64,000 nt of DNA, taken from Sphingobium sp. HWE2-09. GTDB taxonomy: Bacteria > Pseudomonadota > Alphaproteobacteria > Sphingomonadales > Sphingomonadaceae. The notes under the pieces were generated by a model. That model saw nothing but the letters and a program-made list of their open reading frames with translations, was not told the DNA's origin and did no database searches. How positions within the stretch are numbered: the first letter of the stretch is position 1; the number at the start of each line of letters is the position of its first letter. This document shows positions 37,596 to 46,329 of this stretch, piece by piece. The position numbers were made by a program, and so were the translations under genes. The stretch spans positions 1,550,001-1,614,000 of the forward strand of contig NZ_JAYKZX010000003.1 in NCBI RefSeq assembly GCF_035989265.1, in the 5' to 3' direction.

Positions 37596-39656
37596 CTACC
37601 CGCCCCTTAGCAACCCAACAGCCGCATCCTTCTCGAACAAATACAAACAAATCCGCGCCGCCTGCCCGCGCGCGCTGTCCAGCCCGCCATCGCGCTCGAT
37701 CAGCAGATGCGCGTCGTCCCGCGCGCTATCCACCAGGGCCGCCACATGCTCAGGCGTCGCGATCTTCAAAGCCGCCTCGCCCGACTGGCGCGTGCCCAGC
37801 ACTTCACCAGCCCCCCGCAGCTTCAGATCCTCCTCGGCGATCCGAAACCCGTCATTTGTATCCTTCATCAGCGCCAGCCGCGCGCGCGACGTTTCGCCCA
37901 GCGCATTGCCGCGTAGCAGCAGGCAGACCGACGGCTTGTCGCCACGCCCCACCCGCCCGCGCAACTGGTGCAACTGCGCCAGCCCAAAACGATCCGCGCC
38001 CTCGATGATGATCAGGCTGCTATTGGGCACGTCCACCCCCACTTCGATCACAGTCGTCGCCACCAATATCTGCTTCCGATTGGCGGCGAAGGCCTCCATC
38101 GCCGCGTCCTTGTCCGGTCCCTTCATGCGCCCGTGGACCAGGCCAACCCGATCCCCGAACCGCCCACGCAGCGACTCCGCCCGCGCTTCCGCCGCCGCCT
38201 GGTCGCTCGTCTCGCTTTCTTCGACCAGCGGGCACACCCAATAGGCCTGCCCGCCCCCTTCGACATGGCGGGCCAGCGCATCGACCACTTCGTCCAGACG
38301 ACTCGCCGCCATCACCAAGGTCTGGATCGGCTGCCGCCCCGGCGGCATCTCGTCCAGCCGCGATACGTCCATCTCGCCATAATAGGTCAACGTCAGCGTG
38401 CGCGGGATCGGCGTCGCCGTCATCACCAGCAGATGCGGCGACCGCTCCGCCTTGCTCGCCAGCATCATCCGCTGCGCCACGCCGAAGCGATGCTGCTCGT
38501 CGATCACGGCCAGCCCCAGCGCCTTATACTGCACCGCTTCCTGAAAGATCGCATGGGTGCCGACGAGCATGTCGATGCTCCCGTCCGCCAGCCCCATCAG
38601 CGTCGCCTCGCGCACCTTCCCCTTCTCGCGCCCGGTCAAAATCGCGATCTCGACCGGCAGGCCCAACGCCATTTTCCGCAGCGTCTCATAATGTTGCCGC
38701 GCCAGGATTTCGGTCGGGGCCAGCATCGCCCCCTGCATCCCGGCCTCTACGGCATTGAGCAGCGCCATCAACGCCACCAAAGTCTTGCCCGACCCGACAT
38801 CCCCCTGCAGCAACCGCAGCATCGGCGTCGCCTGCGCCATGTCGCCCTCGATCTCCGCCGTCGCCCGCCGCTGCGCCCCGGTCGGCGCGAAAGGCAGCTT
38901 CAACATGGCGCGCAGCCGCCCATCCCCCTCGATCGGCACGCCCCGCCGACGCCGCGACGATTGCCGCACCAGCATCAGCGCCAACTGCCCCGCGAAAATC
39001 TCGTCATAGGCCAGCCGCTCACGCGCCACAGCGTCCGCCGGATCGGCATGAATCCGCGTCAGCGCGTCGTGCCAGCACGGCCAATCCTTGCGCGCCAACA
39101 GGCTCGGTTCGATCCATTCGGGCAGGTCGGGCGCTCGGCTCAGCGCCTGCGCCACGATATCGCGCATCCGGTTGTTGGTCAGTCCCTCCGACAGTCCATA
39201 GACCGATTCGCGCGCGGGCACCGTGCTGGCCTCTTCAGGCGCCAACACGTCAGGGTGGACCATCTGCAACGTCTCGCCATAGCTTTCCAGCTTGGCCGAC
39301 ACGAATTTGGCTTCGTTCAATGGCAGCAATTTGCGCGGCCAGCCGCTATTCCGGCCGAAATAGACCAGGCTGACGGCATTGCCGTAACGATCGACCGCCT
39401 GCACCCGAAACGGTGTCCGCGCGCCCCCGCTGGCGCGATAATCCACCGGCGTCAGCTCGATCCCGACCACGCGCCCGGCGTCCGCCATGTCCAGCCGGTC
39501 GGTCAGATGCCTGTCCACCCAGCTGACGGGCAGATGAAAGGCGACATCGACCGCACGCGCCAGCCTAAGCCGCTCCAGCGGACGGGCCAGCGCGGGGCCG
39601 ATCCCCTTGAACAGGGATATTTCGGCAAAGAGCGGATTGAGAATATCGGGTCGCAT
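37596..39656 (-). CDS. recG: ATP-dependent DNA helicase RecG
   Basis: Branch-migrates Holliday junctions and remodels stalled forks. The 686 residues show an N-terminal wedge/OB domain (GIGPALARPLERL, then VSLVYFGRNSGWPRKLL) and superfamily 2 helicase motifs: Walker A GDVGSGKT, DEQHRFGVAQR (motif II), TATPIPRTL (III), TTVIEVGVDVPNSS (V) and HQLRGRVGRG (VI). The start at 39656 (MRPDILNPLFAEI) fits the family. It is divergent from sdhE and mfd, a conserved alphaproteobacterial neighbourhood. Confidence 0.97.
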   Translation of the reverse strand: MRPDILNPLFAEISLFKGIGPALARPLERLRLARAVDVAFHLPVSWVDRHLTDRLDMADAGRVVGIELTPVDYRASGGARTPFRVQAVDRYGNAVSLVYFGRNSGWPRKLLPLNEAKFVSAKLESYGETLQMVHPDVLAPEEASTVPARESVYGLSEGLTNNRMRDIVAQALSRAPDLPEWIEPSLLARKDWPCWHDALTRIHADPADAVARERLAYDEIFAGQLALMLVRQSSRRRRGVPIEGDGRLRAMLKLPFAPTGAQRRATAEIEGDMAQATPMLRLLQGDVGSGKTLVALMALLNAVEAGMQGAMLAPTEILARQHYETLRKMALGLPVEIAILTGREKGKVREATLMGLADGSIDMLVGTHAIFQEAVQYKALGLAVIDEQHRFGVAQRMMLASKAERSPHLLVMTATPIPRTLTLTYYGEMDVSRLDEMPPGRQPIQTLVMAASRLDEVVDALARHVEGGGQAYWVCPLVEESETSDQAAAEARAESLRGRFGDRVGLVHGRMKGPDKDAAMEAFAANRKQILVATTVIEVGVDVPNSSLIIIEGADRFGLAQLHQLRGRVGRGDKPSVCLLLRGNALGETSRARLALMKDTNDGFRIAEEDLKLRGAGEVLGTRQSGEAALKIATPEHVAALVDSARDDAHLLIERDGGLDSARGQAARICLYLFEKDAAVGLLRGG

Positions 39657-39734
39657 GTCTATCTGACGCGCTCTACTCCAGGCAGAACATATACTCAAAC
39701 GCACGTTCCGCCCGGCTGCTTTTGCTCAACCCTA

Positions 39735-39855
39735 CTCCCGTTCGTGCTGAGTAGGGGCTGAGCGAAGTCGAAGACCCGTATCGAAGCATCCTGCCATGGG
39801 CTTGATCCTTCGATACGCCATTTCGACTTCGTTCAATGGCTACTCAGGACGAACG
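39735..39855. repeat. inverted repeat pair between recG and sdhE
   Basis: CCCGTTCGTGCTGAGTAGGG on the left and CTACTCAGGACGAACGG on the right are mirror halves, with internal GAAGTCGAA/TTCGACTTC arms, filling most of the divergent recG-sdhE spacer. This type also appears at 45795-45869. Confidence 0.65.
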
Positions 39856-39864
39856 GAAACGAGA

Positions 39865-40137
39865 ATGACCATGAACGACGATCCCCTGATGCGCCGCCTC
39901 AAATTCCGGGCCTGGCACCGCGGCACGCGCGAAGCGGATTATAGCGTCGGCGGTTTCTTCGAACGCTATCATGCCGAATGGAACGCGGAGGAGATCGCCT
40001 GGTTCGAACGTTTCATGGAAGAACAGGATGCCGACATCATCGGCTGGGCGCTCGGCACCATTCCGGTCCCCGACGCATGGAAAGGCCCGATGATGGACAA
40101 ATTCCTGAAACTCGATTTCGTGAAAATCACGAACTGA
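39865..40137 (+). CDS. sdhE: FAD assembly factor SdhE (succinate dehydrogenase assembly factor 2)
   Basis: A 90-residue protein of the SdhE/SDH5 family that helps attach FAD covalently to the flavoprotein of succinate dehydrogenase. It shows the hallmark RRLKFRAWHRGTREAD (RGxxE motif), then ERYHAEWNAEEIAWFERFMEEQD and IIGWALGTIPVPD. ATG 39871 is an alternative start six bases later. It lies between recG and mfd. Confidence 0.93.
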   Translation: MTMNDDPLMRRLKFRAWHRGTREADYSVGGFFERYHAEWNAEEIAWFERFMEEQDADIIGWALGTIPVPDAWKGPMMDKFLKLDFVKITN

Positions 40138-40142
40138 TGTTC

Positions 40143-40230
40143 GTCATCCCCGCGAAGGCGGGGATCCATCTCCCAACGGATCAATTGGGCGACAGGCTGG
40201 GAGATAGATTCCCGCCTCCGCGGGAATGAC
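40143..40230. repeat. paired palindromic repeat (GTCATCCCCGCG type), copy B
   Basis: Halves at 40143-40170 and 40203-40230 in inverted orientation, each with a GTCATCCCCGCGAAGGCGGG-like core, separated by 32 bases. Same family as 37115-37202. It ends nine bases before the mfd start codon and starts five bases after sdhE, filling the whole spacer. Confidence 0.9.
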
Positions 40231-40239
40231 TAGAACAAA

Positions 40240-43200
40240 ATGACCGATCTCCAGAAAATCCTGCGGGCAAAGGCGCCCCTCACCCTGTCCGGCGTCCCCG
40301 CAGGCTTCCAGCCCTGGCTGCTGGCCGACATCGCCCGGGCAGCAGGCGCCGCTGGCGGCCGCGCCGTTTTCGTCGCGTCGGACGAGCAGCAGGCCCGCGC
40401 CATCGCGGACACGGCACAGTATTTCGCGCCGGAGATCGAGATGATCGACATCCCCGCATGGGACTGCCTGCCCTATGACCGGGCCAGCCCCTCGCTCCGC
40501 GCCGCCTCCGCGCGCTTGGCGGGTTTCTACGCCCTACAAGCGCCACCCAAAGGCCCGCAACTGGTCCTCACCACGCTGGCCGCCATGACCCAGCGCACGC
40601 TCACCCCCTTCCGCGTGCGGCAACTGGTCGCCAAACTCGCGCCCAAGGAACGGATCGCGATCCAGACGCTGGCCGCCATGCTGCAGGCCAACGGCTATGT
40701 CCGCACCGACACGGTCCACGACCGGGGCGAGTTCGCCATTCGCGGCGGCATCGTGGACCTCTTTCCCGGCGGCGAGGAACAGCCGCTGCGCCTCGACTTC
40801 TTCGGCGACGAGATCGAGACCGTCCGCCGCTTCGATCCGTCGGACCAGCGCACCACCGGCAGCGTCGACGGCTTCACCCTCCTCCCCGCCTCCGAAGCGC
40901 TGCTGGACGAGGACACGATCAAGCGCTTCCGCAGCCGCTACCGCGAAACCTTCGGCGCCACCGCGACCGGCGACCCACTCTATCAGGCGGTCAGCGAAGG
41001 CCGCCGCCTGGCTGGCATGGAACATTGGCTTCCCCTGTTCGAAGACAAGCTGGTCCCCCTAGCCGACCATCTGGGCGAAGGGGCCGTCATCATCCGCGAC
41101 CATGGCGTCGCAGGGGCCGCCGACAGCCGGTTCGAAGCGATCCGCGACTATCACGCCAACCGCATCCAGGCGAAGACGTCAGATCCCGGCGCCTACCGCC
41201 CACTCAAGCCCGACACCCTCTATCTTGACGCCGCTCAGTGGGACGCCGCCGTCGCCACCCTGCCGATGCACGCCAGCACGCCCTTCCATGAACCCGAAAG
41301 CGCCACCGTCCTCGACTTCGCCGTAGACGGCCCCCGCGATTTCGCCCCCGAACGCGCGCAAACCACCAACGTCTACGAAGCCGTCGGCAAGCATATCGCC
41401 GCGCTCCGCCGCGATAAGAAGAAAATCATCATCGCCAGCTACTCGCTCGGCGCACGCGAGCGCCTCTCCGGCCTGCTCGCCGACCATGACGTCTCCCGCC
41501 TCGCCACCGCTGACGGCTGGCAGGAAGCGCTCGGCATCGCCGCCAAAGGCAGCGTCACACTCACCGTCCTGCCGCTCGACCATGGTTTCACCGCGCCCGA
41601 CATCGCCGTCCTCACCGAACAGGATATGCTGGGCGACCGCCTCGTCCGCCGCGCCAAGCGCAAAAAAAGCGCCGACGCTTTCCTCCAGGAACTCGCCACC
41701 CTCTCCCCCGGCGATCTCGTCGTCCATATGGATCACGGCATCGGCCGCTATGAAGGGCTGACGCAAATCCCGGTCAGCAAGGCCGCGCATGATTGCGTCG
41801 CCCTGACCTATGCCGGCGGCGACAAACTCTACGTTCCGGTAGAAAATCTCGAAGTCCTCTCCCGCTACGGCTCCGAAAACGAAGGCGTCAGCCTCGACAA
41901 GCTGGGCGGCGAAGCCTGGCAGCGGCGCAAGGCCAAGATGAAGGAGCGCATCCGCGAAATCGCGGGCGAACTCCTGAAAACCGCCGCCGCCCGCGCCCTG
42001 CGCGCCGCCACCGTGGCCGAACCCGACCATGCCGGTTACCCCGCCTTCGTCGATCGCTTCCCCTATCAGGAAACCGACGATCAGGACCGCGCGATCAGCG
42101 ACGTGATCGAAGACCTTGGCGCAGGCAAGCCGATGGACCGTCTCGTCTGCGGCGATGTCGGCTTCGGCAAGACCGAGGTCGCTTTGCGCGCCGCCTTCGT
42201 CGCAGCGATGGCCGGGATGCAGGTCGTGCTGATCTGCCCCACCACATTGCTAGCGCGCCAGCATCATATGCAGTTTGAGGAGCGCTTCCGCGGCTTCCCC
42301 GTCAATATCGGCCGCCTCTCCCGCCTCGTCCCCGACAAGGAGGCGAAAGCGACCAAAGCGGGCTTGGCCGACGGCACGATCGACATCGTCATCGGCACCC
42401 ACGCCCTGCTGGCCAAGGGGCTGGACTTCAAACGCCTGGGCCTTGTCGTCGTGGACGAAGAACAGCGCTTCGGCGTCACCCACAAGGAACGGCTGAAGTC
42501 GCTCAAGACCGACGTCCACGTCCTGACGCTCACCGCCACGCCCATCCCGCGCACGCTGCAAATGGCGATGTCGGGCCTGCGCGAACTCTCCGTCATTCAA
42601 ACCCCGCCGGTCGATCGCCTCGCGGTGCGCAGCTACATCATGCCCTGGGACGGCGTCGTCATCCGCGAAGCTCTGCTGCGCGAACATTATCGCGGCGGCC
42701 AGAGCTTCTTCGTCGTCCCGCGCATCGCCGATCTTACTGAGATCGAGGAGTTCCTGCGCAACGAAGTCCCGGAAATCAAGGCCATCGTCGCCCACGGCCA
42801 GATGAGCGCCACCGATGTCGAAGAGCGCATGTCCGCTTTCTACGACAAGCGCTACGACGTGCTGCTCTCCACCACCATCGTGGAATCCGGCCTCGACATC
42901 CCCAGCGCCAACACACTCATCATCCACCGTGCCGACCGCTTCGGCCTCGCCCAGCTTTACCAGCTGCGTGGCCGCGTCGGCCGGTCGAAGACCCGCGCCT
43001 ATGCCTATTTCACTACGCCCGCCAATCGCATCATCACTGAAACCGCGGAAAAGCGGCTGAAAGTCCTGTCCGACCTCGACACGCTGGGCGCAGGCTTCCA
43101 ACTCGCCTCCCACGACCTCGACATTCGCGGCGCGGGCAATCTGGTCGGCGACGAACAGTCGGGCCATATCAAGGAAGTCGGGTTCGAACTCTACCAGTCG

Positions 43201-43713
43201 ATGCTGGAAGAGGCGATCATGGACGCCAAGGCAGGCGGGGTCGGGATCGAGAAACGCAGCGACAGCTTCTCCCCCCAGATCAGCGTCGACGCGCCCATCC
43301 TCATCCCCGACGATTATGTGCCCGACCTCGACCTGCGCATGGGCCTCTACCGCCGCATCAACGAGATCGAGGATCGGGGTGGCCTGGAATCCTTCGCCGC
43401 CGAACTGATCGACCGCTTCGGCAAGCTGCCTTTGCCCACGCAAAACCTGCTCAAGATCATCGAGATCAAGCAGAATTGCGTCACCGCCAACATCTCGAAG
43501 ATCGACATGGGGGCCAAGGGCGCGCTCGTCAGCTTCTTCGAAGACCGCTTCCCCAACCCGGCTGGCCTCATCGCCTATGTCCAGCGCCTCGACGGCGTCG
43601 CCCGCCTGCGCCCCGACAGCAAAGTCGTCGTCAACCGCGCCTGGCCCGACCCACAGGCAAGGCTCAACGGCGCGCTGCAATTGTCGAAGGGGCTGGCGAA
43701 AGCGGCAGGGTGA
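40240..43713 (+). CDS. mfd: transcription-repair coupling factor Mfd
   Basis: Displaces RNA polymerase stalled at lesions and recruits UvrA. The 1157 residues show the UvrB-like N-terminal module (GEFAIRGGIVDLFPGGEE), the RNA-polymerase-interacting domain (LSPGDLVVHMDHGIGRYEGL), helicase motifs GDVGFGKTEVALRA, DEEQRFGVTHKE, TATPIPRTLQMAMSGLREL and QLRGRVGRSK, the translocation motif region, and a C-terminal TRCF domain. Full length for the family. A palindromic repeat occupies the spacer immediately before the start. Confidence 0.98.
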   Translation: MTDLQKILRAKAPLTLSGVPAGFQPWLLADIARAAGAAGGRAVFVASDEQQARAIADTAQYFAPEIEMIDIPAWDCLPYDRASPSLRAASARLAGFYALQAPPKGPQLVLTTLAAMTQRTLTPFRVRQLVAKLAPKERIAIQTLAAMLQANGYVRTDTVHDRGEFAIRGGIVDLFPGGEEQPLRLDFFGDEIETVRRFDPSDQRTTGSVDGFTLLPASEALLDEDTIKRFRSRYRETFGATATGDPLYQAVSEGRRLAGMEHWLPLFEDKLVPLADHLGEGAVIIRDHGVAGAADSRFEAIRDYHANRIQAKTSDPGAYRPLKPDTLYLDAAQWDAAVATLPMHASTPFHEPESATVLDFAVDGPRDFAPERAQTTNVYEAVGKHIAALRRDKKKIIIASYSLGARERLSGLLADHDVSRLATADGWQEALGIAAKGSVTLTVLPLDHGFTAPDIAVLTEQDMLGDRLVRRAKRKKSADAFLQELATLSPGDLVVHMDHGIGRYEGLTQIPVSKAAHDCVALTYAGGDKLYVPVENLEVLSRYGSENEGVSLDKLGGEAWQRRKAKMKERIREIAGELLKTAAARALRAATVAEPDHAGYPAFVDRFPYQETDDQDRAISDVIEDLGAGKPMDRLVCGDVGFGKTEVALRAAFVAAMAGMQVVLICPTTLLARQHHMQFEERFRGFPVNIGRLSRLVPDKEAKATKAGLADGTIDIVIGTHALLAKGLDFKRLGLVVVDEEQRFGVTHKERLKSLKTDVHVLTLTATPIPRTLQMAMSGLRELSVIQTPPVDRLAVRSYIMPWDGVVIREALLREHYRGGQSFFVVPRIADLTEIEEFLRNEVPEIKAIVAHGQMSATDVEERMSAFYDKRYDVLLSTTIVESGLDIPSANTLIIHRADRFGLAQLYQLRGRVGRSKTRAYAYFTTPANRIITETAEKRLKVLSDLDTLGAGFQLASHDLDIRGAGNLVGDEQSGHIKEVGFELYQSMLEEAIMDAKAGGVGIEKRSDSFSPQISVDAPILIPDDYVPDLDLRMGLYRRINEIEDRGGLESFAAELIDRFGKLPLPTQNLLKIIEIKQNCVTANISKIDMGAKGALVSFFEDRFPNPAGLIAYVQRLDGVARLRPDSKVVVNRAWPDPQARLNGALQLSKGLAKAAG

Positions 43714-43726
43714 AAGACATACGCCC

Positions 43727-43747
43727 CCCCTCCCTTCCAGGGAGGGG
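43727..43747. repeat. solo palindromic unit (CCCCTCCC type)
   Basis: CCCCTCCCT-TCC-AGGGAGGGG followed by CCGGGGGTGGGTAG. Its sequence is close to the termini of DUF559 cassette 2 (20967-21404). It lies just after mfd. Confidence 0.8.
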
Positions 43748-43815
43748 CCGGGGGTGGGTAGCGAGCGCAGCGAGCATCAGCCCCATCGGAGCAAAAACCC
43801 GCAAGCCCCCAATCC

Positions 43816-43845
43816 GTCACCCCGGGCTTGACCCGGGGCCCCGCT
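43816..43845. repeat. left 30-bp inverted repeat flanking the GIY-YIG gene
   Basis: Contains CCCCGGGCTTGACCCGGGG, itself a palindrome. Its reverse complement occurs at 44169-44198 with 29 of 30 positions identical. Confidence 0.95.
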
Positions 43846-43862
43846 TCTTAGATCCTCCAGCG

Positions 43863-44162
43863 ATGGAACGCGCACGACGGGGCGGCTGGGTTTATATCAT
43901 GGCCGATCGGTATCGCGGCACGATGTATGTCGGAGTGACATCCGATCTGACCCTGCGCATCCATCAGCACCGCTCCGGCGACGGGTCGGATTTTTGCGCG
44001 CGCTATGCTCTCCGCCGCCTCGTTTGGACGGAACGCGGCGACGACATCGTGGCGTGTATCGAGCAGGAAAAACGCATCAAGCGCTGGCGGCGGCAATGGA
44101 AATTTGAGTTGATTGAAAAAATCAATCCCGAGTGGCGGGATATGTTTGAAATGCTCACCTAG
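43863..44162 (+). CDS. GIY-YIG family nuclease-like protein
   Basis: A 99-residue single-domain GIY-YIG protein of the short UPF0213/YhbQ-like type. It has GGWVYIMADRYRGTMYVGVT, where VYI and YVG are the two halves of the GIY-YIG signature, then LTLRIHQHRSGDGSDF with the catalytic Arg, RLVWTERGDDIVACIEQEKRIKRW with the metal-binding Glu, and a closing FELIEKINPEWRDMF. Start ATG 43863 is 18 bases inside the left repeat, and the stop is six bases before the right repeat. The tight bracketing parallels the DUF559 genes. Confidence 0.88.
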   Translation: MERARRGGWVYIMADRYRGTMYVGVTSDLTLRIHQHRSGDGSDFCARYALRRLVWTERGDDIVACIEQEKRIKRWRRQWKFELIEKINPEWRDMFEMLT

Positions 44163-44168
44163 CAAGGT

Positions 44169-44198
44169 AGCGGGACCCCGGGTCAAGCCCGGGGTGAC
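44169..44198. repeat. right 30-bp inverted repeat flanking the GIY-YIG gene
   Basis: Reverse complement of 43816-43845 with one mismatch. It begins six bases after the GIY-YIG stop codon. Confidence 0.95.
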
Positions 44199-44591
44199 GA
44201 TTGAGGACAAGCCACCTCCCTCTTTCCTACTCCCCGCCTGCTGCTTATCCTACCCAATGGACCAGTCCCGCCTTCACACCACGCGCGCCTTCCAACATCC
44301 GATTAACTATGCGACCTACAAGGCGCGTCGGCGGTGCATCGCACTGACCCTCCAGGCGCGTCGGGGAAGCGCAACCCAAACCCTACGGCACCTCCATCCC
44401 AGCTTTCCCGCCACTTTTGCCAGCAAACCTCCACCCTACGATGGTGTGAACTTCGCCAGTGCCGCGTCACCATGGCCCACGCGTCAAATCGCCCTTCCTC
44501 ATCATCCGGCAAAGAAGCAGCAACAGGTCAAACCTAAATCTAGATCCGACGACCAGGCACCAAAGCATGGCGTCATCGCAGGAGACTTCAC
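44199..44591. other. intergenic region without a supported gene
   Basis: About 390 bases between the right GIY-YIG repeat and the next gene. Open frames on both strands here (for example on the minus strand around 44303-44512) lack ribosome-binding sites and protein-like sequence. It presumably contains the promoter for 44592; the only clear signal is GGAG at 44581-44584, the ribosome-binding site of that gene. Confidence 0.5.
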
Positions 44592-45002
44592 ATGAGCATC
44601 ACTCTGATCGCGATCGCCGCCGCCGCCGCGACGCACAGCATTCCGATAGAGCATCATGGCACCAGGATGCAGGCGACCTACACCGCCCGCGCCGATGTGC
44701 AGACCCGCACGGTCGGCGCAAAAACGCCTAATCGCATGGATATGCAGCGCTGCAACTGGACCGCCACGGTGGTCGTCGATCGCAAACTGGACCATGGTCC
44801 GGCGCTGGCCCGCACGCTTCCCAGCGATACGCGCTTTTCCGGCAGCGAAGCGGGCGCCTGCACGCGCGGCGCAAAGATCGAACAACGGGTGCTGGCCCAG
44901 CATCAGGACCGCATCCATGCGCAACTGATGGCTGTGGCCGATCAGGATCGGGCGCCGCTGCTGGCCGAACTCGACGCGGTGCGCAACCTTGCCGCCAATT
45001 GA
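44592..45002 (+). CDS. small secreted protein of unknown function
   Basis: A 136-residue protein with a short N-terminal hydrophobic stretch (SITLIAIAAAAATHS) that looks like a signal peptide. The mature part has a Cys in RCNWTATVVVDRKL and another in AGACTRGAK, which could form a disulfide. The family is not recognised. The ribosome-binding site GGAG is seven bases before the ATG. It is followed 13 bases later by a putative porin, so both are probably co-transcribed envelope proteins. Confidence 0.75.
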   Translation: MSITLIAIAAAAATHSIPIEHHGTRMQATYTARADVQTRTVGAKTPNRMDMQRCNWTATVVVDRKLDHGPALARTLPSDTRFSGSEAGACTRGAKIEQRVLAQHQDRIHAQLMAVADQDRAPLLAELDAVRNLAAN

Positions 45003-45015
45003 ACCGAACCGCCGC

Positions 45016-45741
45016 ATGGCATGGCTCGGCACGCTTCTGCTCATCGGCCATGCCTTTCCGGCCGCCGCCCAATATGCGTCCGGCCCCGCCATCACGCTCG
45101 AAGCCGCCAGCGACGAACGCCGCCGCGGCCTTAGCTGGAGCGATGGCGATCCGGTGCTGCGCGGTGCCGTCTCCGTGCCCATCGCCGATGGCTTCAGCCT
45201 AGACGGCGCGGCGACGACATTGTGGGCCAGCGGTCGCCATGGTGGCGCGGATGCGGTGATCGATCTTGGCACGACCTATGCCCGGCAGTTGGGCGGCTTC
45301 CGGCTGACGGCGGAGGGGCGCTACCACCTCTTCCCCGGCGCATCGCGCGCCAATGATGACGGCTGGGGCTATGGCGAAATCGGTGCGGGGGCAGGCTTCC
45401 TGATCGGCCCGGCCAGCCTGGACCTGTCCGCCAGCTACGCGCCGCGCCAATCGGCGATCGGCGGCGACAATCTCTATCTGTCCGCGTCGGCCGCCACCGC
45501 CATCCCCGGCACGCCGCTCACCGTCTCGGCCCGGATCGGCCGATCCTCGGGCGACGTTCGCGATCCCTTCCGCGCCGCCCGTCTGCGGCCGGACGGCACC
45601 TATTGGGACCATGGCGTCAGCATCGACTACACCAAAGGCCGCTGGTCCACCGGCCTGCGCTACGCCAACAGCAACATCGATGGCCCCGGCCGCGACCACG
45701 CCGGCGCAACCCTGATCGGCAGGGTAAGCCTCACCCTGTAA
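45016..45741 (+). CDS. TorF family putative porin
   Basis: A 241-residue protein with a signal peptide (MAWLGTLLLIGHAFPAAAQ, cleavage probably after AAA) and then alternating beta strands typical of an outer-membrane barrel, such as GFRLTAEGRYHLFPG and GLRYANSNIDGPGRD, ending in a C-terminal VSLTL strand. The pattern fits the TorF/gcw_chp proteins frequent in sphingomonads. The ATG at 45016 is preferred; a TTG at 44989 would overlap the upstream gene. Confidence 0.72.
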   Translation: MAWLGTLLLIGHAFPAAAQYASGPAITLEAASDERRRGLSWSDGDPVLRGAVSVPIADGFSLDGAATTLWASGRHGGADAVIDLGTTYARQLGGFRLTAEGRYHLFPGASRANDDGWGYGEIGAGAGFLIGPASLDLSASYAPRQSAIGGDNLYLSASAATAIPGTPLTVSARIGRSSGDVRDPFRAARLRPDGTYWDHGVSIDYTKGRWSTGLRYANSNIDGPGRDHAGATLIGRVSLTL

Positions 45742-45794
45742 CCTCCCTCCGTTCCCGGCGAAACGCCTCTCTCCGTTCGCTTTTCGTCCCCTCT

Positions 45795-45869
45795 CCGTTC
45801 GCTTCGAGCGTAGTCGAGAAGCAACCGGCACAACGCTTCCGCTTCTCGACTGCGCTTCGAAACGAACGG
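45795..45869. repeat. inverted repeat with 28-base arms
   Basis: Left arm CCGTTCGCTTCGAGCGTAGT through GAGAAGC (45795-45822) and right arm GCTTCTCGACTGCGCTTCG through GAACGG (45841-45869) form a long imperfect stem after the porin gene. Related to the repeat at 39735-39855. Confidence 0.75.
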
Positions 45870-45933
45870 CGTTGGCGTCCCCCTGTCCTACACCCCCGCA
45901 ATTTGCTAAACGGATCGCGAAGGGAACCACATC

Positions 45934-46329
45934 ATGCCTGTAGAACTCACGATTCTCGCTTGGGGCATGGTGCTGCTCCTGGTCCATATCTTCGCCGCCG
46001 CCCATGTGAAGACGAAACAATATGGCCCGAAATGGAATATGGGCGCCCGCGACGAAAGCCTGCCGCCGATGAATGCGCTCGCCGGACGCCTCGCCCGCGC
46101 GCAAGCCAATTTCATGGAAACCCTGCCCATCGCCATCGTCGCGCTGATCGGCGTCGTCGTGGCGGGCAAGACCAGCGAATGGACCGCGATGGGCGGCTGG
46201 ATCTGGCTTGGCGCGCGGATCGTCTATCTGCCGCTCTACGGCTTTGGCGTGCCCGTCGTGCGCACCATCATCTTCATGGCCAGCCTGGTCGGCATCCTCA
46301 TCGCGCTCTGGCCACTGCTGACCGTCTAA
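45934..46329 (+). CDS. MAPEG family membrane protein
   Basis: A 131-residue protein with four hydrophobic segments: ELTILAWGMVLLLVHIFAAA, ETLPIAIVALIGVVVAG, WIWLGARIVYLPLYGFG and RTIIFMASLVGILIALWPLL. The segment between helices 1 and 2 carries RLARAQANFMETLPI, the MAPEG signature. MAPEG proteins include glutathione-dependent and eicosanoid enzymes in eukaryotes; the bacterial role is unclear. Its stop overlaps the convergent EAL gene by four bases. Confidence 0.88.
   Translation: MPVELTILAWGMVLLLVHIFAAAHVKTKQYGPKWNMGARDESLPPMNALAGRLARAQANFMETLPIAIVALIGVVVAGKTSEWTAMGGWIWLGARIVYLPLYGFGVPVVRTIIFMASLVGILIALWPLLTV

Noticed and set aside
37968..39761. 597-codon open frame antisense to recG
   Set aside because: RecG is unmistakable on the other strand, and the antisense product is an Arg/His/Pro/Gln-rich shadow.
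42250..43680. 476-codon open frame antisense to mfd
   Set aside because: Shadow of mfd, without motifs or a ribosome-binding site.
44303..44512. 69-codon minus-strand frame in the spacer after the GIY-YIG cassette
   Set aside because: It needs a TTG start without a ribosome-binding site, and the Arg/Trp-rich composition resembles random GC-rich sequence.
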